Position numbers and translations under genes: made by a program. DNA of 64,000 bases from Marinifilum caeruleilacunae. Lineage in GTDB: Bacteria > Bacteroidota > Bacteroidia > Bacteroidales > Marinifilaceae. This document shows, piece by piece, positions 7,804 to 16,039 of this stretch. Position 1 is the first letter of the stretch. Every line of letters begins with the position of its first letter. The notes beneath the pieces are model-generated. The model did no database searches, was not told the origin of the DNA, and was given only the letters and a program-made list of their open reading frames with translations. The stretch spans positions 124,531 to 188,530 of the forward strand of contig NZ_RZNH01000004.1 in the NCBI RefSeq assembly GCF_013141825.1. Reading direction: 5' to 3'.

Positions 7804-7817
7804 TTGACATAGGTCAA
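7804..7817. promoter_or_regulatory. FNR/CRP-type operator upstream of yceI
   Basis: TTGAC-ATAG-GTCAA is a perfect FNR-like inverted repeat. It lies ~46 bp upstream of the putative yceI -7 element and directly downstream of a Crp/Fnr gene. Confidence 0.6.
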
Positions 7818-7826
7818 TTTTATTTC

Positions 7827-7840
7827 TTAACATAGATCAA
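7827..7840. promoter_or_regulatory. Second FNR/CRP-type operator upstream of yceI
   Basis: TTAAC-ATAG-ATCAA repeats the first box with two changes, 23 bp downstream. It overlaps a perfect 16-bp palindrome ATCAAGTGTACTTGAT at 7836-7851. Confidence 0.5.
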
Positions 7841-7862
7841 GTGTACTTGATTTTATGCCCTC

Positions 7863-7870
7863 TACATTTG
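7863..7870 (+). promoter_or_regulatory. Bacteroidota -7 element for yceI
   Basis: TACATTTG matches the TAnnTTTG consensus, 60 bp before the yceI ATG. The nearest upstream TTG (7847-7849) is only 13 bp away, so the -33 box is weak, as expected for an activator-dependent promoter. Confidence 0.5.
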
Positions 7871-7929
7871 TATTGTAAGTAATTCAAACAGTTGAATACA
7901 ATTTTTATACAATAAATAAATTAGAAGAC

Positions 7930-8493
7930 ATGAAAAAGTTAAGTTTATTGATCGTGCTATTGATGGCAGCAAGCGTATCGGTATTTGCACAGAAAAATGA
8001 AGTAAAAGTAAATGAATCGGTAGTAAAGTGGACAGGAACCAAAATTGGTGGTTCTCACTATGGAGAAATAGAACTGGAAAGCGGCTACTTCGAGTTTAAA
8101 AACGAGCAAATTGTAGGTGGTGAAGTGGTAATGGATATGAATAGCATTACAGTTACTGATATTGAAGATGCAGGTTATAACCAAAAATTGGTAGGGCATT
8201 TAAAATCGGATGATTTCTTTGGTGTTGAAAAATTCTCGAAATCGAAATTTGTAGTTAGTAAAGCAACAAAATTCAGCAATGGTTCAGCAAAAGTAAGTGG
8301 TGAACTTACCATTAAAGGAAAAACCGAAAGCTTAAGTTTCGATGTAAAGAAAGATGGCGATCGTTACACGGCTCAATTGAAAGTAGACCGCTCGAAATAT
8401 GATGTTCGTTACGGATCGAATTCCTTCTTCGACAATTTAGGAGACAAAGCCATTGGTGATATTTTCACTTTGGATATCACACTTCGCATGTAA
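7930..8493 (+). CDS. YceI family periplasmic protein
   Basis: 187 residues with a signal peptide (MKKLSLLIVLLMAASVSVFAQ). The mature domain has the YceI lipocalin-like pattern: VKWTGTKIGGSHYGEI, DMNSITVTDIED, HLKSDDFFGVEKFSKSKFV, LTIKGKTESLSFDV and the C-terminal GDIFTLDITLRM. Family members bind polyprenoid-type lipids in the periplasm. It follows a Crp/Fnr gene and precedes an azoreductase-like flavoprotein by 61 bp, probably as one operon; this trio is familiar in Bacteroidota. Confidence 0.9.
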   Translation: MKKLSLLIVLLMAASVSVFAQKNEVKVNESVVKWTGTKIGGSHYGEIELESGYFEFKNEQIVGGEVVMDMNSITVTDIEDAGYNQKLVGHLKSDDFFGVEKFSKSKFVVSKATKFSNGSAKVSGELTIKGKTESLSFDVKKDGDRYTAQLKVDRSKYDVRYGSNSFFDNLGDKAIGDIFTLDITLRM

Positions 8494-8554
8494 TTATCGA
8501 TAAAGGACAATAGATATTATTATCCATTTTACTTTACAGAAAAACAGGAAAAAA

Positions 8555-9166
8555 ATGAAGATTTTAATTGTAAAATACCTCCCATCAGGTACGAACTCGA
8601 ATACTTTGAAGTTAGTGAATGAGTTCAAAGAGAATGTAAATGCAACACATGAAATAGATGAAATTGATTTGCTAAAAACGCCACCAAACTACTTCGATGA
8701 ACTGAGTTTAGGTGCATATGTAAAAAGAAATTTTGGTGGCTTGGAACTGAACAATGAAGAACTGGAGGCCATTCGTCCGTTCGATTTGCTAAACGAGCAG
8801 TTTATGAATGCAGATTTGGTAGTATTGGCTACACCTATGCATAACTTTTCGCTGCCAGGCATTGTTAAATTATATTTCGATTCCATTATGCAAAGCGGCA
8901 AAGTATTTCAATATGAGAATGGCGCACCTGTGGGCTTAATGGGTCAAACGAAATTCCTTAGCCTTTATACAAGTGCAGGGAAATACCTGGGCGATTACGA
9001 GTACTTAGATCATGTAAAAGCTTTGCTAAAAATTGAACTCGATTTTATGGGCATAAAAGAATACGATTTTGTGCATGCCAGCAGCGGGAATCCTGATTCG
9101 ATTGATTCAGAATTTTTAAATGCAAAGCAGAGCATTCAAAAAATTGCAGAGAAGTGGGAATTGTAA
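8555..9166 (+). CDS. FMN-dependent NADH-azoreductase-like flavoprotein
   Basis: 203 residues with the flavodoxin-like fold of AzoR. The N-terminal KYLPSGTNSNTLKLV segment is the FMN phosphate loop, APMHNFSLPGIVKLYFDSI (about 89-108, here ATPMHNFSLPG) is the conserved second flavin loop, and LYTSAGKYLGDYEYLDHVK matches the third. The family reduces quinones and azo compounds with NADH. Likely cotranscribed with yceI under the Crp/Fnr regulator. Ends at a bidirectional terminator. Confidence 0.85.
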   Translation: MKILIVKYLPSGTNSNTLKLVNEFKENVNATHEIDEIDLLKTPPNYFDELSLGAYVKRNFGGLELNNEELEAIRPFDLLNEQFMNADLVVLATPMHNFSLPGIVKLYFDSIMQSGKVFQYENGAPVGLMGQTKFLSLYTSAGKYLGDYEYLDHVKALLKIELDFMGIKEYDFVHASSGNPDSIDSEFLNAKQSIQKIAEKWEL

Positions 9167-9187
9167 TTGATAAAACACCCAAAAGAA

Positions 9188-9213
9188 AAAGGCTGTCGGG
9201 AAAGACAGCCTTT
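9188..9213. terminator. Bidirectional terminator
   Basis: AAAGGCTGTC-GGGAAA-GACAGCCTTT with T-rich tails on both strands, shared by the convergent azoreductase-like and LUD genes. Confidence 0.85.
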
Positions 9214-9217
9214 GTTT

Positions 9218-9733
9218 TTATAAATCTTCTATCACATATACCAATGTTTTAATGGCCTTAGGTGAAAAACTTAATCCTTTGTTTGTTCCCGAACTGGTTA
9301 GGCTTGCTATGCCACGGCCAACATCTATTGCCGACTTTCCTTTTATCAGTTCCAAATCGTCCATAGAATGTAGTATTCTGCTCGCAGGAACAATAATGTG
9401 CAATGTTTCCGACAAGAAAATGGTCAGTAACTGATCTGAATCTTGTGTATCAATAATGAGTTTGCCTGAATCGGCAAGGGCATATTCTGCCTCGATAATT
9501 GCATTTCTTGCATTGCTGATCTCGAAAGATTTTTTGTGTAAATCCAAACTCTTCAGGCGAATAAATTCAAACTGCACATTCTCTTTACTTGCTGCCTCTA
9601 TAAACAATTCCTGATCTACTTTAAGAGAGTCGTTACCTATGTGGTTTGAATTCGCCAAAAATGAATCCAAAAGGTCTCTCCTGTTTTGTGCTGAAAATAA
9701 ATCTTGTTTCTGTGTAATTGTTCTGACTTCCAT
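9218..9733 (-). CDS. LUD domain protein (LutC-like paralogue)
   Basis: 171 residues with the LUD core: AIIEAEYALADSGKLIIDTQ (about residues 79-98), a segment on SETLHIIVPASRI, and GTNKGLSFSPKAIKTLVYVIEDL at the C-terminus. The last part ends in IEDL, as the LutC-like protein at 2317-2790 ends in YILNDL. The glycine-rich GASRT motif is partly replaced by SGTNKG. It is monocistronic, preceded by a strong sigma-54 promoter and the same palindrome found upstream of lutC. It lies directly downstream of a sigma-54 response-regulator gene. Substrate unknown; a lactate or organic-acid role is inferred. Confidence 0.78.
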   Translation of the reverse strand: MEVRTITQKQDLFSAQNRRDLLDSFLANSNHIGNDSLKVDQELFIEAASKENVQFEFIRLKSLDLHKKSFEISNARNAIIEAEYALADSGKLIIDTQDSDQLLTIFLSETLHIIVPASRILHSMDDLELIKGKSAIDVGRGIASLTSSGTNKGLSFSPKAIKTLVYVIEDL

Positions 9734-9769
9734 ACCTTTTAGATTTTAATTAAAACTATCTTCTAAAAG

Positions 9770-9784
9770 GCAAAAGCAGTGCCA
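9770..9784 (-). promoter_or_regulatory. Sigma-54 promoter of the LUD gene
   Basis: On the minus strand TTGGCAC-TGCTT-TTGC is a near-perfect -24/-12 sequence, with exactly 10 nt between GG and GC. Predicted start ~25 nt upstream of the LUD ATG at 9733. The gene just upstream encodes a GAFTGA-type sigma-54 activator. Confidence 0.85.
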
Positions 9785-9883
9785 AAGAATGATTAAATAA
9801 GTTAAGAAATCAAAACTTTTATTACCTACTTGATTATATGGAAGTTACACTAGAGTAATTCCATCATTCAAATGCCTTCCAAG

Positions 9884-9899
9884 TGTTCAATTCTGAACA
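9884..9899. promoter_or_regulatory. Shared palindrome upstream of the LUD gene (putative activator site)
   Basis: TGTTCA-ATTC-TGAACA, identical to 2978-2993, ~110 bp upstream of the sigma-54 -12/-24 boxes. Confidence 0.7.
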
Positions 9900-9921
9900 T
9901 TTTTCAGCACTTTGTCGTTGT

Positions 9922-9937
9922 TTTTGAACAAGTGTGC
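9922..9937. promoter_or_regulatory. Second shared upstream element (LUD side)
   Basis: TTTTGAACAAGTGTGC matches 15 of 16 bases of 3017-3032. It runs into a further inverted repeat, TGTGC-TAAAAT-GCACA, at 9933-9948. Confidence 0.5.
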
Positions 9938-10023
9938 TAAAATGCACATTTTCAGCACATTTTTGGGTGTGACATTTCTCCCCGATTGTGGAATTTTTTC
10001 ACAATTTAAGAATGCTTAAAATG

Positions 10024-11469
10024 CTACAATTTATTCATTCGGCTTCGGAGTGCACTCCTCGTGATACCAAGGTAATCAGCCGTTTTTGATTTGTTGTTGT
10101 CAAACTTCTTTAAAGCCTTGCGAACAATCTCCAGTTCGAGCTGCTCAATATGTAGCTCATTATCCGGAAGTACAATTCTACCGGGAATTAATGGCTGATC
10201 GCCAGAAGCAATCTCCTCGTCTTCGGCCTGAAGGAATCGAATATGATCGGGCTTAAGCTCAATATCGTTATAAAGTAAAGTAGCACGTTCAATGGTATTT
10301 TTTAACTCTCGGATATTCCCGGGCCAATCGTATTCCTGCAGAATGGATTGTGCCAGCTTGCTGATGAATTTAAACTTTCGCCCTCTTTTCCTGGCGTACT
10401 GATCGAGAAAGATTTGAGAGAATGAAAGGATTGCTTCTTTGCGCTCTTTTAATGCCGGAATGTACAAACGTCCTGTATTTAAACGATAATACAAATCGCT
10501 TCGGAATGATTTCTCCGCTACCATTTCCTTTAAATTGCGATTGGTGGCACAAATGATTCTCACATCCAGTTCGATGGGCTGACTGCCTCCTACCCGGTAC
10601 ATTTCCTTCTGCTGCAATACCCTAAGAAGTTTGGGTTGCATGTCTAAAGGCATTTCGCCTATCTCATCCAGGAATAAGGTTCCACCCTGTGCCAATTCCA
10701 ACTTACCTGCTTTCCCTTCTTTTTTTGCCCCGGTAAAAGCACCATCGGCATAACCAAATAGTTCACTCTCGAATAAAGTTGGAGAAATTGCCGAACAATT
10801 AATCGAAATAAATGGTTTCATGGTATCCGAATCGTGACCAAAGTGCACAAGGCGGGCCATTACCTCTTTTCCCGTTCCTGTTTCGCCTTCGATAAGCACC
10901 GGAACCGATCGGTCTTCGTGAAATTGCTCTGCCATACGAACCACACCTCTCATGGCATCGGAAAATACACCAATTTTCCCCACCGAAGTAATTTCACGTA
11001 TGGTAGATTCGTAATATTGAATTCGTTCGGCCTCATCCTTTTTGGCCGAAGTCATTTCTCTTTCGAAATTTTCTTTCAGGTCTCTATTTTCGGTTTTCAG
11101 CTTGATATTTTCAGCCACTCGTTCAATTAAAATGGCTAGCTCTTCGATGTTAACCGGCTTTAAAAGGTAGTCGTAAGCACCACCACGCAAGGCTTCTATC
11201 GAAGTTTCCATATCACCAAAGCCAGTCATAATAACAACTTCGATTTGCTTGCCCGACTCTTTGTCCTTTATTTTTCTGAGCAAATCGAGCCCCGACATGC
11301 CAGGCATTCTCATGTCTGATATTACCATCTGGTAATCTTCCGACTGCATCAAGGCCAGTGCCTCTTCTCCATTATGACACAAGTTAATCTGATGTCCCAA
11401 TTGCTCCTCAATAAACTCGGCAACTGCAGCACCACTCGAAAGATCATCATCAACAATTAATATCCTCAT
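10024..11469 (-). CDS. NtrC-family sigma-54-dependent response regulator
   Basis: 481 residues in three domains. The receiver has acidic residues D7-D9, phosphoacceptor D52 (VISDMRMPG) and the signalling lysine of LLKPV near 104. The AAA+ domain has Walker A GETGTGKE (195-202), the sigma-54 contact loop GAFTGA (243-248) and Walker [13 protein letters not shown] Fis-type helix-turn-helix ends the protein ([20 protein letters not shown]). It follows its kinase by 17 nt. A sigma-54 promoter stands upstream of the next gene (9218-9733), and matching palindromes stand there and upstream of lutC, so both LUD transcription units are its probable targets. Confidence 0.93.
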   Translation of the reverse strand: MRILIVDDDLSSGAAVAEFIEEQLGHQINLCHNGEEALALMQSEDYQMVISDMRMPGMSGLDLLRKIKDKESGKQIEVVIMTGFGDMETSIEALRGGAYDYLLKPVNIEELAILIERVAENIKLKTENRDLKENFEREMTSAKKDEAERIQYYESTIREITSVGKIGVFSDAMRGVVRMAEQFHEDRSVPVLIEGETGTGKEVMARLVHFGHDSDTMKPFISINCSAISPTLFESELFGYADGAFTGAKKEGKAGKLELAQGGTLFLDEIGEMPLDMQPKLLRVLQQKEMYRVGGSQPIELDVRIICATNRNLKEMVAEKSFRSDLYYRLNTGRLYIPALKERKEAILSFSQIFLDQYARKRGRKFKFISKLAQSILQEYDWPGNIRELKNTIERATLLYNDIELKPDHIRFLQAEDEEIASGDQPLIPGRIVLPDNELHIEQLELEIVRKALKKFDNNKSKTADYLGITRSALRSRMNKL

Positions 11470-11486
11470 GATTTATCTGTTTTATC

Positions 11487-13880
11487 TTATTTCTGTAATT
11501 TAAATTTCACGATAAAGCTGGCTCCACCTTCGGCATTATTGTAATTCGAAATTTCTCCCTGGAAACGATCGATAAATGATTTCACAATCGCCATACCCAA
11601 ACCAGTGCCCGCTTCGGGACCTTTGGTGGTGAACAATGGATCGTAAATCTTCTCCTGAATTTCAGCTTCTATTCCGGTACCATTATCGTGAATTTCGAAA
11701 ATACCGAACTCATCGTCCTGACTGAGTTTGATTTTTATCCTTTTGGAATCCTTTTTGATTTTATCCAGTGAATGGATTGAATTTACAACCAAATTGACCA
11801 CAATTTGCTCGAACTGAATGTAATTTGAAAATACCCTGATTTCTTTGTCTGGTAAATCGCTTATAAGTTCGATACTGTGGTCGTAAACCTGTCTTTTTAC
11901 CAATGATAAGGCACTATTTACTGCACTAAGCATATCTACCGACTCACTATCCTTATCCACAGGTTTTTCCCAAAATTTACGCATGTGTTTGATAATGGAA
12001 TCGATTCTTTCGGTTCCTTCGGATATGGTTTTGATTTTCCGAGTAAACATTTCGGGTAAATCTCCCGGATTTCTTTTCTGCCAAAACAGCACACTATCTG
12101 CGGTAATTTTTATGGCATTTAGTGGCTGGTTAATTTCATGGGTAATGCCTGCTGCCATTACTCCGATTGATGCCAGGCGCGAAGATTCTTCCAACAAGCG
12201 CATGGCTTCCGTATTCTTCTGTTCGGCTTCAATTCGAGCATCCATCAACAAGTTTCTTTCCCAGGCATTGGCAATCATATTTACTGTCGAGAAGAAAACA
12301 GAAATCTCGTCGCGAGACCAATTGTGTTGCTGATTTTGAGAAAATCCCATCAGTCCAACCACCTTATTTTCTACCACTACCGGCAGAATAACAACAGCTT
12401 TAATATTTCTTTTTCGATAATACTCTCTCTCCTTGTCTTCCAGGTTCGACAGGTCGTTGGAAACAATACTTCGGTTCATTTTCAGGCGAGAGATAACGCC
12501 CTTTAATTCCGAAAAGTAGAATTGATCAACATCCACAATATTCTTTCCTTTTGTGGATATACGGCTGTTGATTTTTATGGCAGAATCGTCTGATGAGTGC
12601 AAGGAATACAAGCTGATTCTTGCAACATTTAGCTCTTCGGTCATTAATTTCAGAACATCATCGAGCACATGTTTGAAATCGGCCGAAGCATTTAACAATC
12701 GGCCAATAATACCCAGTAAACGTTCATGCTTGACCGAAATTTTAAGTCTTTCCTGCTCTCTTATCAGTGCTCTTTCGGCTCTAATTCTTCGAACAATTGC
12801 ACGAGATAGAACAATAATAATGATGGTGGCAATCGAAATAATTCCCAATACAATATGAATCCACTCTTTGTGTTCGCTGTAAAAAGATTTTGGAGAATTT
12901 CGTAGGAACGTTCCTTTAGGCAATACATCCTTGTCAATCTTAAATCGCTCTATTTCATTATAATTGACTACATATTGATCGAGCGGTTCTTTGAAAATTG
13001 GAATTGAATCGGCAGGTGTTCCATTCAAAATCTGATCGACCATCCTGGCTGCCATTTCACCATGGAAACTTCCTTTTACAATTTTACCGCCAATTACGCC
13101 ATCGCTAATGTAAAAAGCCCAAACAATGTAAATTGGAACTTTACTTTTGGGAATCAGCAGTTCCAGGTTATCCTGAAAACTGATAAACTTACCATTTTTA
13201 TCCTTGTTAAAAGTAAGCAGTAATATGGTTGTATCTCCTCTAATGTTTTCCACATTTTCAACCAGCTCATCTATGGTTTGATCTTCGTAATAAATGAACT
13301 CCAAATCATCTTTATACTTACCTTCAATATCTTTGATAATCTGCTTATTCAATTTTGCCGTAGTGGTTTTATCGTCGTTAATAACGACCAATTGCTTGGC
13401 TTCGGGACGAGTGGTAAGAATCAAATCAATAACCCCATCCCAATCTACTTCTTCGGCAACACCGGTAATATTCTCCATTCCTTCAATCATTTCTTCATTA
13501 AAATGATTGATTCCACAAAATACAATTGGAGTTTCATTGAAGTATTTATAACCATGATTTCGAACAAAGGAAAGTGCATTATTGTCGGAAACAATAATGG
13601 CATCGTACTTTTCCTTCTTGAGTTTTAGGTCGTAAAGTTCAATTAATTTGGCAAGATATTCCGGAGAAGGATTTCTTTTGGTATCCAGGTATTCATAATC
13701 GATTTCGTAATTGCTTCCAACGGAATCCATTACATTTTGAATCCCGATGTTTACATTATCGGTCCAACGTAATCCTTGATGATAAGAGTGCAAAACCAGA
13801 ATTTTTTTCCTGCCATTGGCTGAACTCAGTATTGAACAAAACAGAAAAAAAATGATTAATACATTACGCAAACTCTTCAT
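11487..13880 (-). CDS. Sensor histidine kinase with periplasmic ABC-substrate-binding-like domain and GAF
   Basis: 797 residues. A signal or anchor segment (1-23) is followed by a ~310-residue periplasmic region like ABC_sub_bind proteins (KKILVLHSYHQGLRWT, then VVINDDKTTTAKLNKQI). One membrane helix lies at about 342-363. The cytoplasmic part has a GAF-like domain (~390-550), a HisKA box (AAGITHEINQPLNAIK, phosphoaccepting His ~ residue 583) and a HATPase with GTGLGMAIVKSF. The periplasmic domain probably senses an exported or external small molecule. It forms an operon with the sigma-54 regulator. The ligand is unknown; lactate or a related carboxylate is a guess from the putative target genes. 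Confidence 0.9.
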   Translation of the reverse strand: MKSLRNVLIIFFLFCSILSSANGRKKILVLHSYHQGLRWTDNVNIGIQNVMDSVGSNYEIDYEYLDTKRNPSPEYLAKLIELYDLKLKKEKYDAIIVSDNNALSFVRNHGYKYFNETPIVFCGINHFNEEMIEGMENITGVAEEVDWDGVIDLILTTRPEAKQLVVINDDKTTTAKLNKQIIKDIEGKYKDDLEFIYYEDQTIDELVENVENIRGDTTILLLTFNKDKNGKFISFQDNLELLIPKSKVPIYIVWAFYISDGVIGGKIVKGSFHGEMAARMVDQILNGTPADSIPIFKEPLDQYVVNYNEIERFKIDKDVLPKGTFLRNSPKSFYSEHKEWIHIVLGIISIATIIIIVLSRAIVRRIRAERALIREQERLKISVKHERLLGIIGRLLNASADFKHVLDDVLKLMTEELNVARISLYSLHSSDDSAIKINSRISTKGKNIVDVDQFYFSELKGVISRLKMNRSIVSNDLSNLEDKEREYYRKRNIKAVVILPVVVENKVVGLMGFSQNQQHNWSRDEISVFFSTVNMIANAWERNLLMDARIEAEQKNTEAMRLLEESSRLASIGVMAAGITHEINQPLNAIKITADSVLFWQKRNPGDLPEMFTRKIKTISEGTERIDSIIKHMRKFWEKPVDKDSESVDMLSAVNSALSLVKRQVYDHSIELISDLPDKEIRVFSNYIQFEQIVVNLVVNSIHSLDKIKKDSKRIKIKLSQDDEFGIFEIHDNGTGIEAEIQEKIYDPLFTTKGPEAGTGLGMAIVKSFIDRFQGEISNYNNAEGGASFIVKFKLQK

Positions 13881-13979
13881 ACCTTTTTTTAATTGAAAAG
13901 AAATTCATGCCTAATATAAGCGATTTATCTGCAATTTAGGCTATCAAGAAGATGTTACGTAGAAGATGAAAAGAGGTTA

Positions 13980-15152
13980 TCAAACAGCTATTGTAAAAAT
14001 AAATTGACTCCCCTTGCCCAATTTGCTCTTTACATGAATTTTGCCACCATGCTGTTCTACGAACTCTTTACAAAGGATTAAACCTAGACCTGTCCCAGTT
14101 TCATTTTCGGTTCCAATCTGGCTTACTTTTTCATCTATTCTAAAGAGTTTATCGATCTTATCCCCGGCAATACCAATTCCATTATCGGCAACTGTAATTT
14201 CAATAAACTGATCTAAAAGTTTAGAGCTTACAACAATCTCACCTCCACGTGGCGTAAATTTAATGGCATTGCTTACCAAATTTCGTACTACGGTATTGAT
14301 CATGTTTTCATCTACCCGAGCCGACAGGTTTTCCTGTATGTTGGCTGTAAGGCAAATCTCTTTATGTTCTGCACTTCCGGTAAGTAAATTTACCACTTCG
14401 TTAACCAGGTTCCAAAGGTCAACCTCTTTGGGTTTAAAGGAAATTTTTCCGGTTTGCATTCTTGCCCATTCCAGCAGATTTTCTAATAATCTGTATCCAC
14501 TACGCGCCGATGAATTGATGATTTCATGAAAATTATCCAATTGTTCCTTGCTCAACTCTTCGGAACTATTCACAAGAAAATCAGACGCTCCAATGAGAGA
14601 AGCAAATGGGTTTTTTAAATCGTGGGCGATAATGGAAAAGAACTTATCCTTGGTGGCATTCAAACTTTCGAGTTCTTTTCTCTGCTTCTCAATCATGATT
14701 TTTTGGCTGGTAAGCTCCTCCTCCAGTTGATCTTTCACCATCATTCTTCTCCTGATATTTTGAAGTGGAATCAGGACAGTATCGATAATTTTAACATCAA
14801 AATGCCTTTCGACCTCTCTTAAGTTGGCCTGTGTGCATTCCAGCAGAATCGAATCTACTTTTGCCTTGGCCGATGCCGAACGAGTATCTGTATCGATTAA
14901 GGCATATTCGCCAAAACTCCTGGATTCATTCAGCTCAATAAAAACATGATCATGATCGTGAATTTGAACACAACCAGAAGCAATTACATAGACAGCTCCA
15001 CCCGGATCGCCAATGGTAAAAATGCACTCGCCTGCTTTCACTTCCTTGATGACTACAATTTCTGACAGGTATTGAAATACCTGAGATTCCTGCTCGGCAA
15101 GGAAATCCAGTTTTTGTAAGAGATCAATTTTCGTTTTTGCGCTTAGAGCCAT
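13980..15152 (-). CDS. Soluble histidine kinase with N-terminal cNMP-binding domain
   Basis: 390 residues without membrane segments. Residues ~15-135 form a CNBD beta roll (AGECIFTIGDPGGAVYVIAS, then the cassette SRSFGEYALIDTDTRSASAKA, which keeps the Gly-Glu and the Arg expected of a cyclic-nucleotide phosphate cassette). A short coiled coil leads to HisKA (DKFFSIIAHDLKNPFASLIG, His ~ 176) and HATPase (NGIGIAGDKIDKLF; ETGTGLGLILCKEF). A cytosolic kinase directly reading a cyclic nucleotide is suggested. No receiver protein is fused or adjacent on its own transcript; the sigma-54 regulator 2.5 kb downstream on the same strand already has a kinase. Has its own promoter. Confidence 0.88.
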   Translation of the reverse strand: MALSAKTKIDLLQKLDFLAEQESQVFQYLSEIVVIKEVKAGECIFTIGDPGGAVYVIASGCVQIHDHDHVFIELNESRSFGEYALIDTDTRSASAKAKVDSILLECTQANLREVERHFDVKIIDTVLIPLQNIRRRMMVKDQLEEELTSQKIMIEKQRKELESLNATKDKFFSIIAHDLKNPFASLIGASDFLVNSSEELSKEQLDNFHEIINSSARSGYRLLENLLEWARMQTGKISFKPKEVDLWNLVNEVVNLLTGSAEHKEICLTANIQENLSARVDENMINTVVRNLVSNAIKFTPRGGEIVVSSKLLDQFIEITVADNGIGIAGDKIDKLFRIDEKVSQIGTENETGTGLGLILCKEFVEQHGGKIHVKSKLGKGSQFIFTIAV

Positions 15153-15180
15153 TTTTTTTCAATTGAGATTTGATTGATTA

Positions 15181-15209
15181 CAAATTTATTTTTTTATCTG
15201 TTAAATCAA
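15181..15209 (-). promoter_or_regulatory. Bacteroidota promoter for the CNBD-kinase
   Basis: TTG at 15207-15209, 18 bp spacer, TAAATTTG at 15181-15188 on the minus strand. Fits TTG-N17-23-TAnnTTTG; ATG follows 28 nt downstream. Confidence 0.6.
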
Positions 15210-15235
15210 TAAAAATCTGAAAAATAAAGACAAAA

Positions 15236-15262
15236 AAAACTGCTGATATGTTCAGCAGTTTT
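15236..15262 (-). terminator. Terminator after the beta-barrel gene
   Basis: AAAACTGCTGA / TCAGCAGTTTT stem of 11 bp with a 5-nt loop and a T-tract on the minus strand. Confidence 0.85.
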
Positions 15263-15283
15263 AATTTCTTTTCTATGTTCTTC

Positions 15284-15868
15284 TTAGAAGAGTTTGAATC
15301 CTAATGTTACGTTGAACATTTTGTTCTTCTTCAGGAATTCTGAAGATACATCGCTTAAACCGAATTCATAATCAACATCTAATGTCAGTTTCCAAACATC
15401 AACACCAGCTCCTACTTTTGCGTTCCAAACTGCACCTTCGAAATCTTCATCAACTTCACCTAAGGTACTCTTAAAACTATCATCAATTTTAAAAGAAGCA
15501 ACAGGACCAGCAAATGTTCTTAATTTAAAAGCAGGAAGTTTAACTACTTTGTAACCTAATAACATTGGAATATCTAAACTTTTTCTTTTAACATCCAGAC
15601 TAAGACCATCGGCTACAATTTCACTTTTACGAGACACGTAGTTTAATTCAGGTTGTAGATACCACTTGTTCAAATTAATTCTCAAAAAAGCACCTAACAT
15701 CATTCCATTGTCAGCTTTATCTTTAATGGTAGATGCCGAAGGAATTTCAGAATCAATTTTGGTACTAACTATACCACCGTGAAAACCAAAGTTAACAGGA
15801 GATGAAAGTTGAGCGAATAAAGCAGAGCTGAATAAACAAACAACTGCCAATAAGATTAATTTCTTCAT
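15284..15868 (-). CDS. Outer-membrane beta-barrel protein (PorT-like family)
   Basis: 194 residues from the ATG at 15866-15868, which gives a standard signal peptide (MKKLILLAVVCLFSSALFAQ). The longer in-frame start at 15928 would place 20 residues before it and is rejected. The mature part is a series of amphipathic strands (NFGFHGGIVSTKID, GMMLGAFLRINLNKWYLQPELNYVSRKSE, VGAGVDVWKLTLDVDYEFGLSD) ending in an aromatic residue (VTLGFKLF), as for small outer-membrane barrels. Probably 8 strands. Cargo or partner unknown. Confidence 0.8.
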   Translation of the reverse strand: MKKLILLAVVCLFSSALFAQLSSPVNFGFHGGIVSTKIDSEIPSASTIKDKADNGMMLGAFLRINLNKWYLQPELNYVSRKSEIVADGLSLDVKRKSLDIPMLLGYKVVKLPAFKLRTFAGPVASFKIDDSFKSTLGEVDEDFEGAVWNAKVGAGVDVWKLTLDVDYEFGLSDVSSEFLKKNKMFNVTLGFKLF

Positions 15869-15996
15869 AGTTAAATTATTTTCAATTTTTAGAAGTACTA
15901 ATTTAAGAGTTTTTTTCACATTCATCATTAATTTGAGATTATTAATGACTTAAATTCTATCATTCACTGTTTCACACGATTTAACCGACACAAAAA

Positions 15997-16019
15997 AAGC
16001 CCGACTAAAAGCCGGGCTT
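15997..16019 (-). terminator. Terminator after the C1 peptidase gene
   Basis: AAGCCCG / CGGGCTT stem with a T-tract on the minus strand. Confidence 0.8.
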
Positions 16020-16039
16020 AATATCTCGTTATGATAGGA

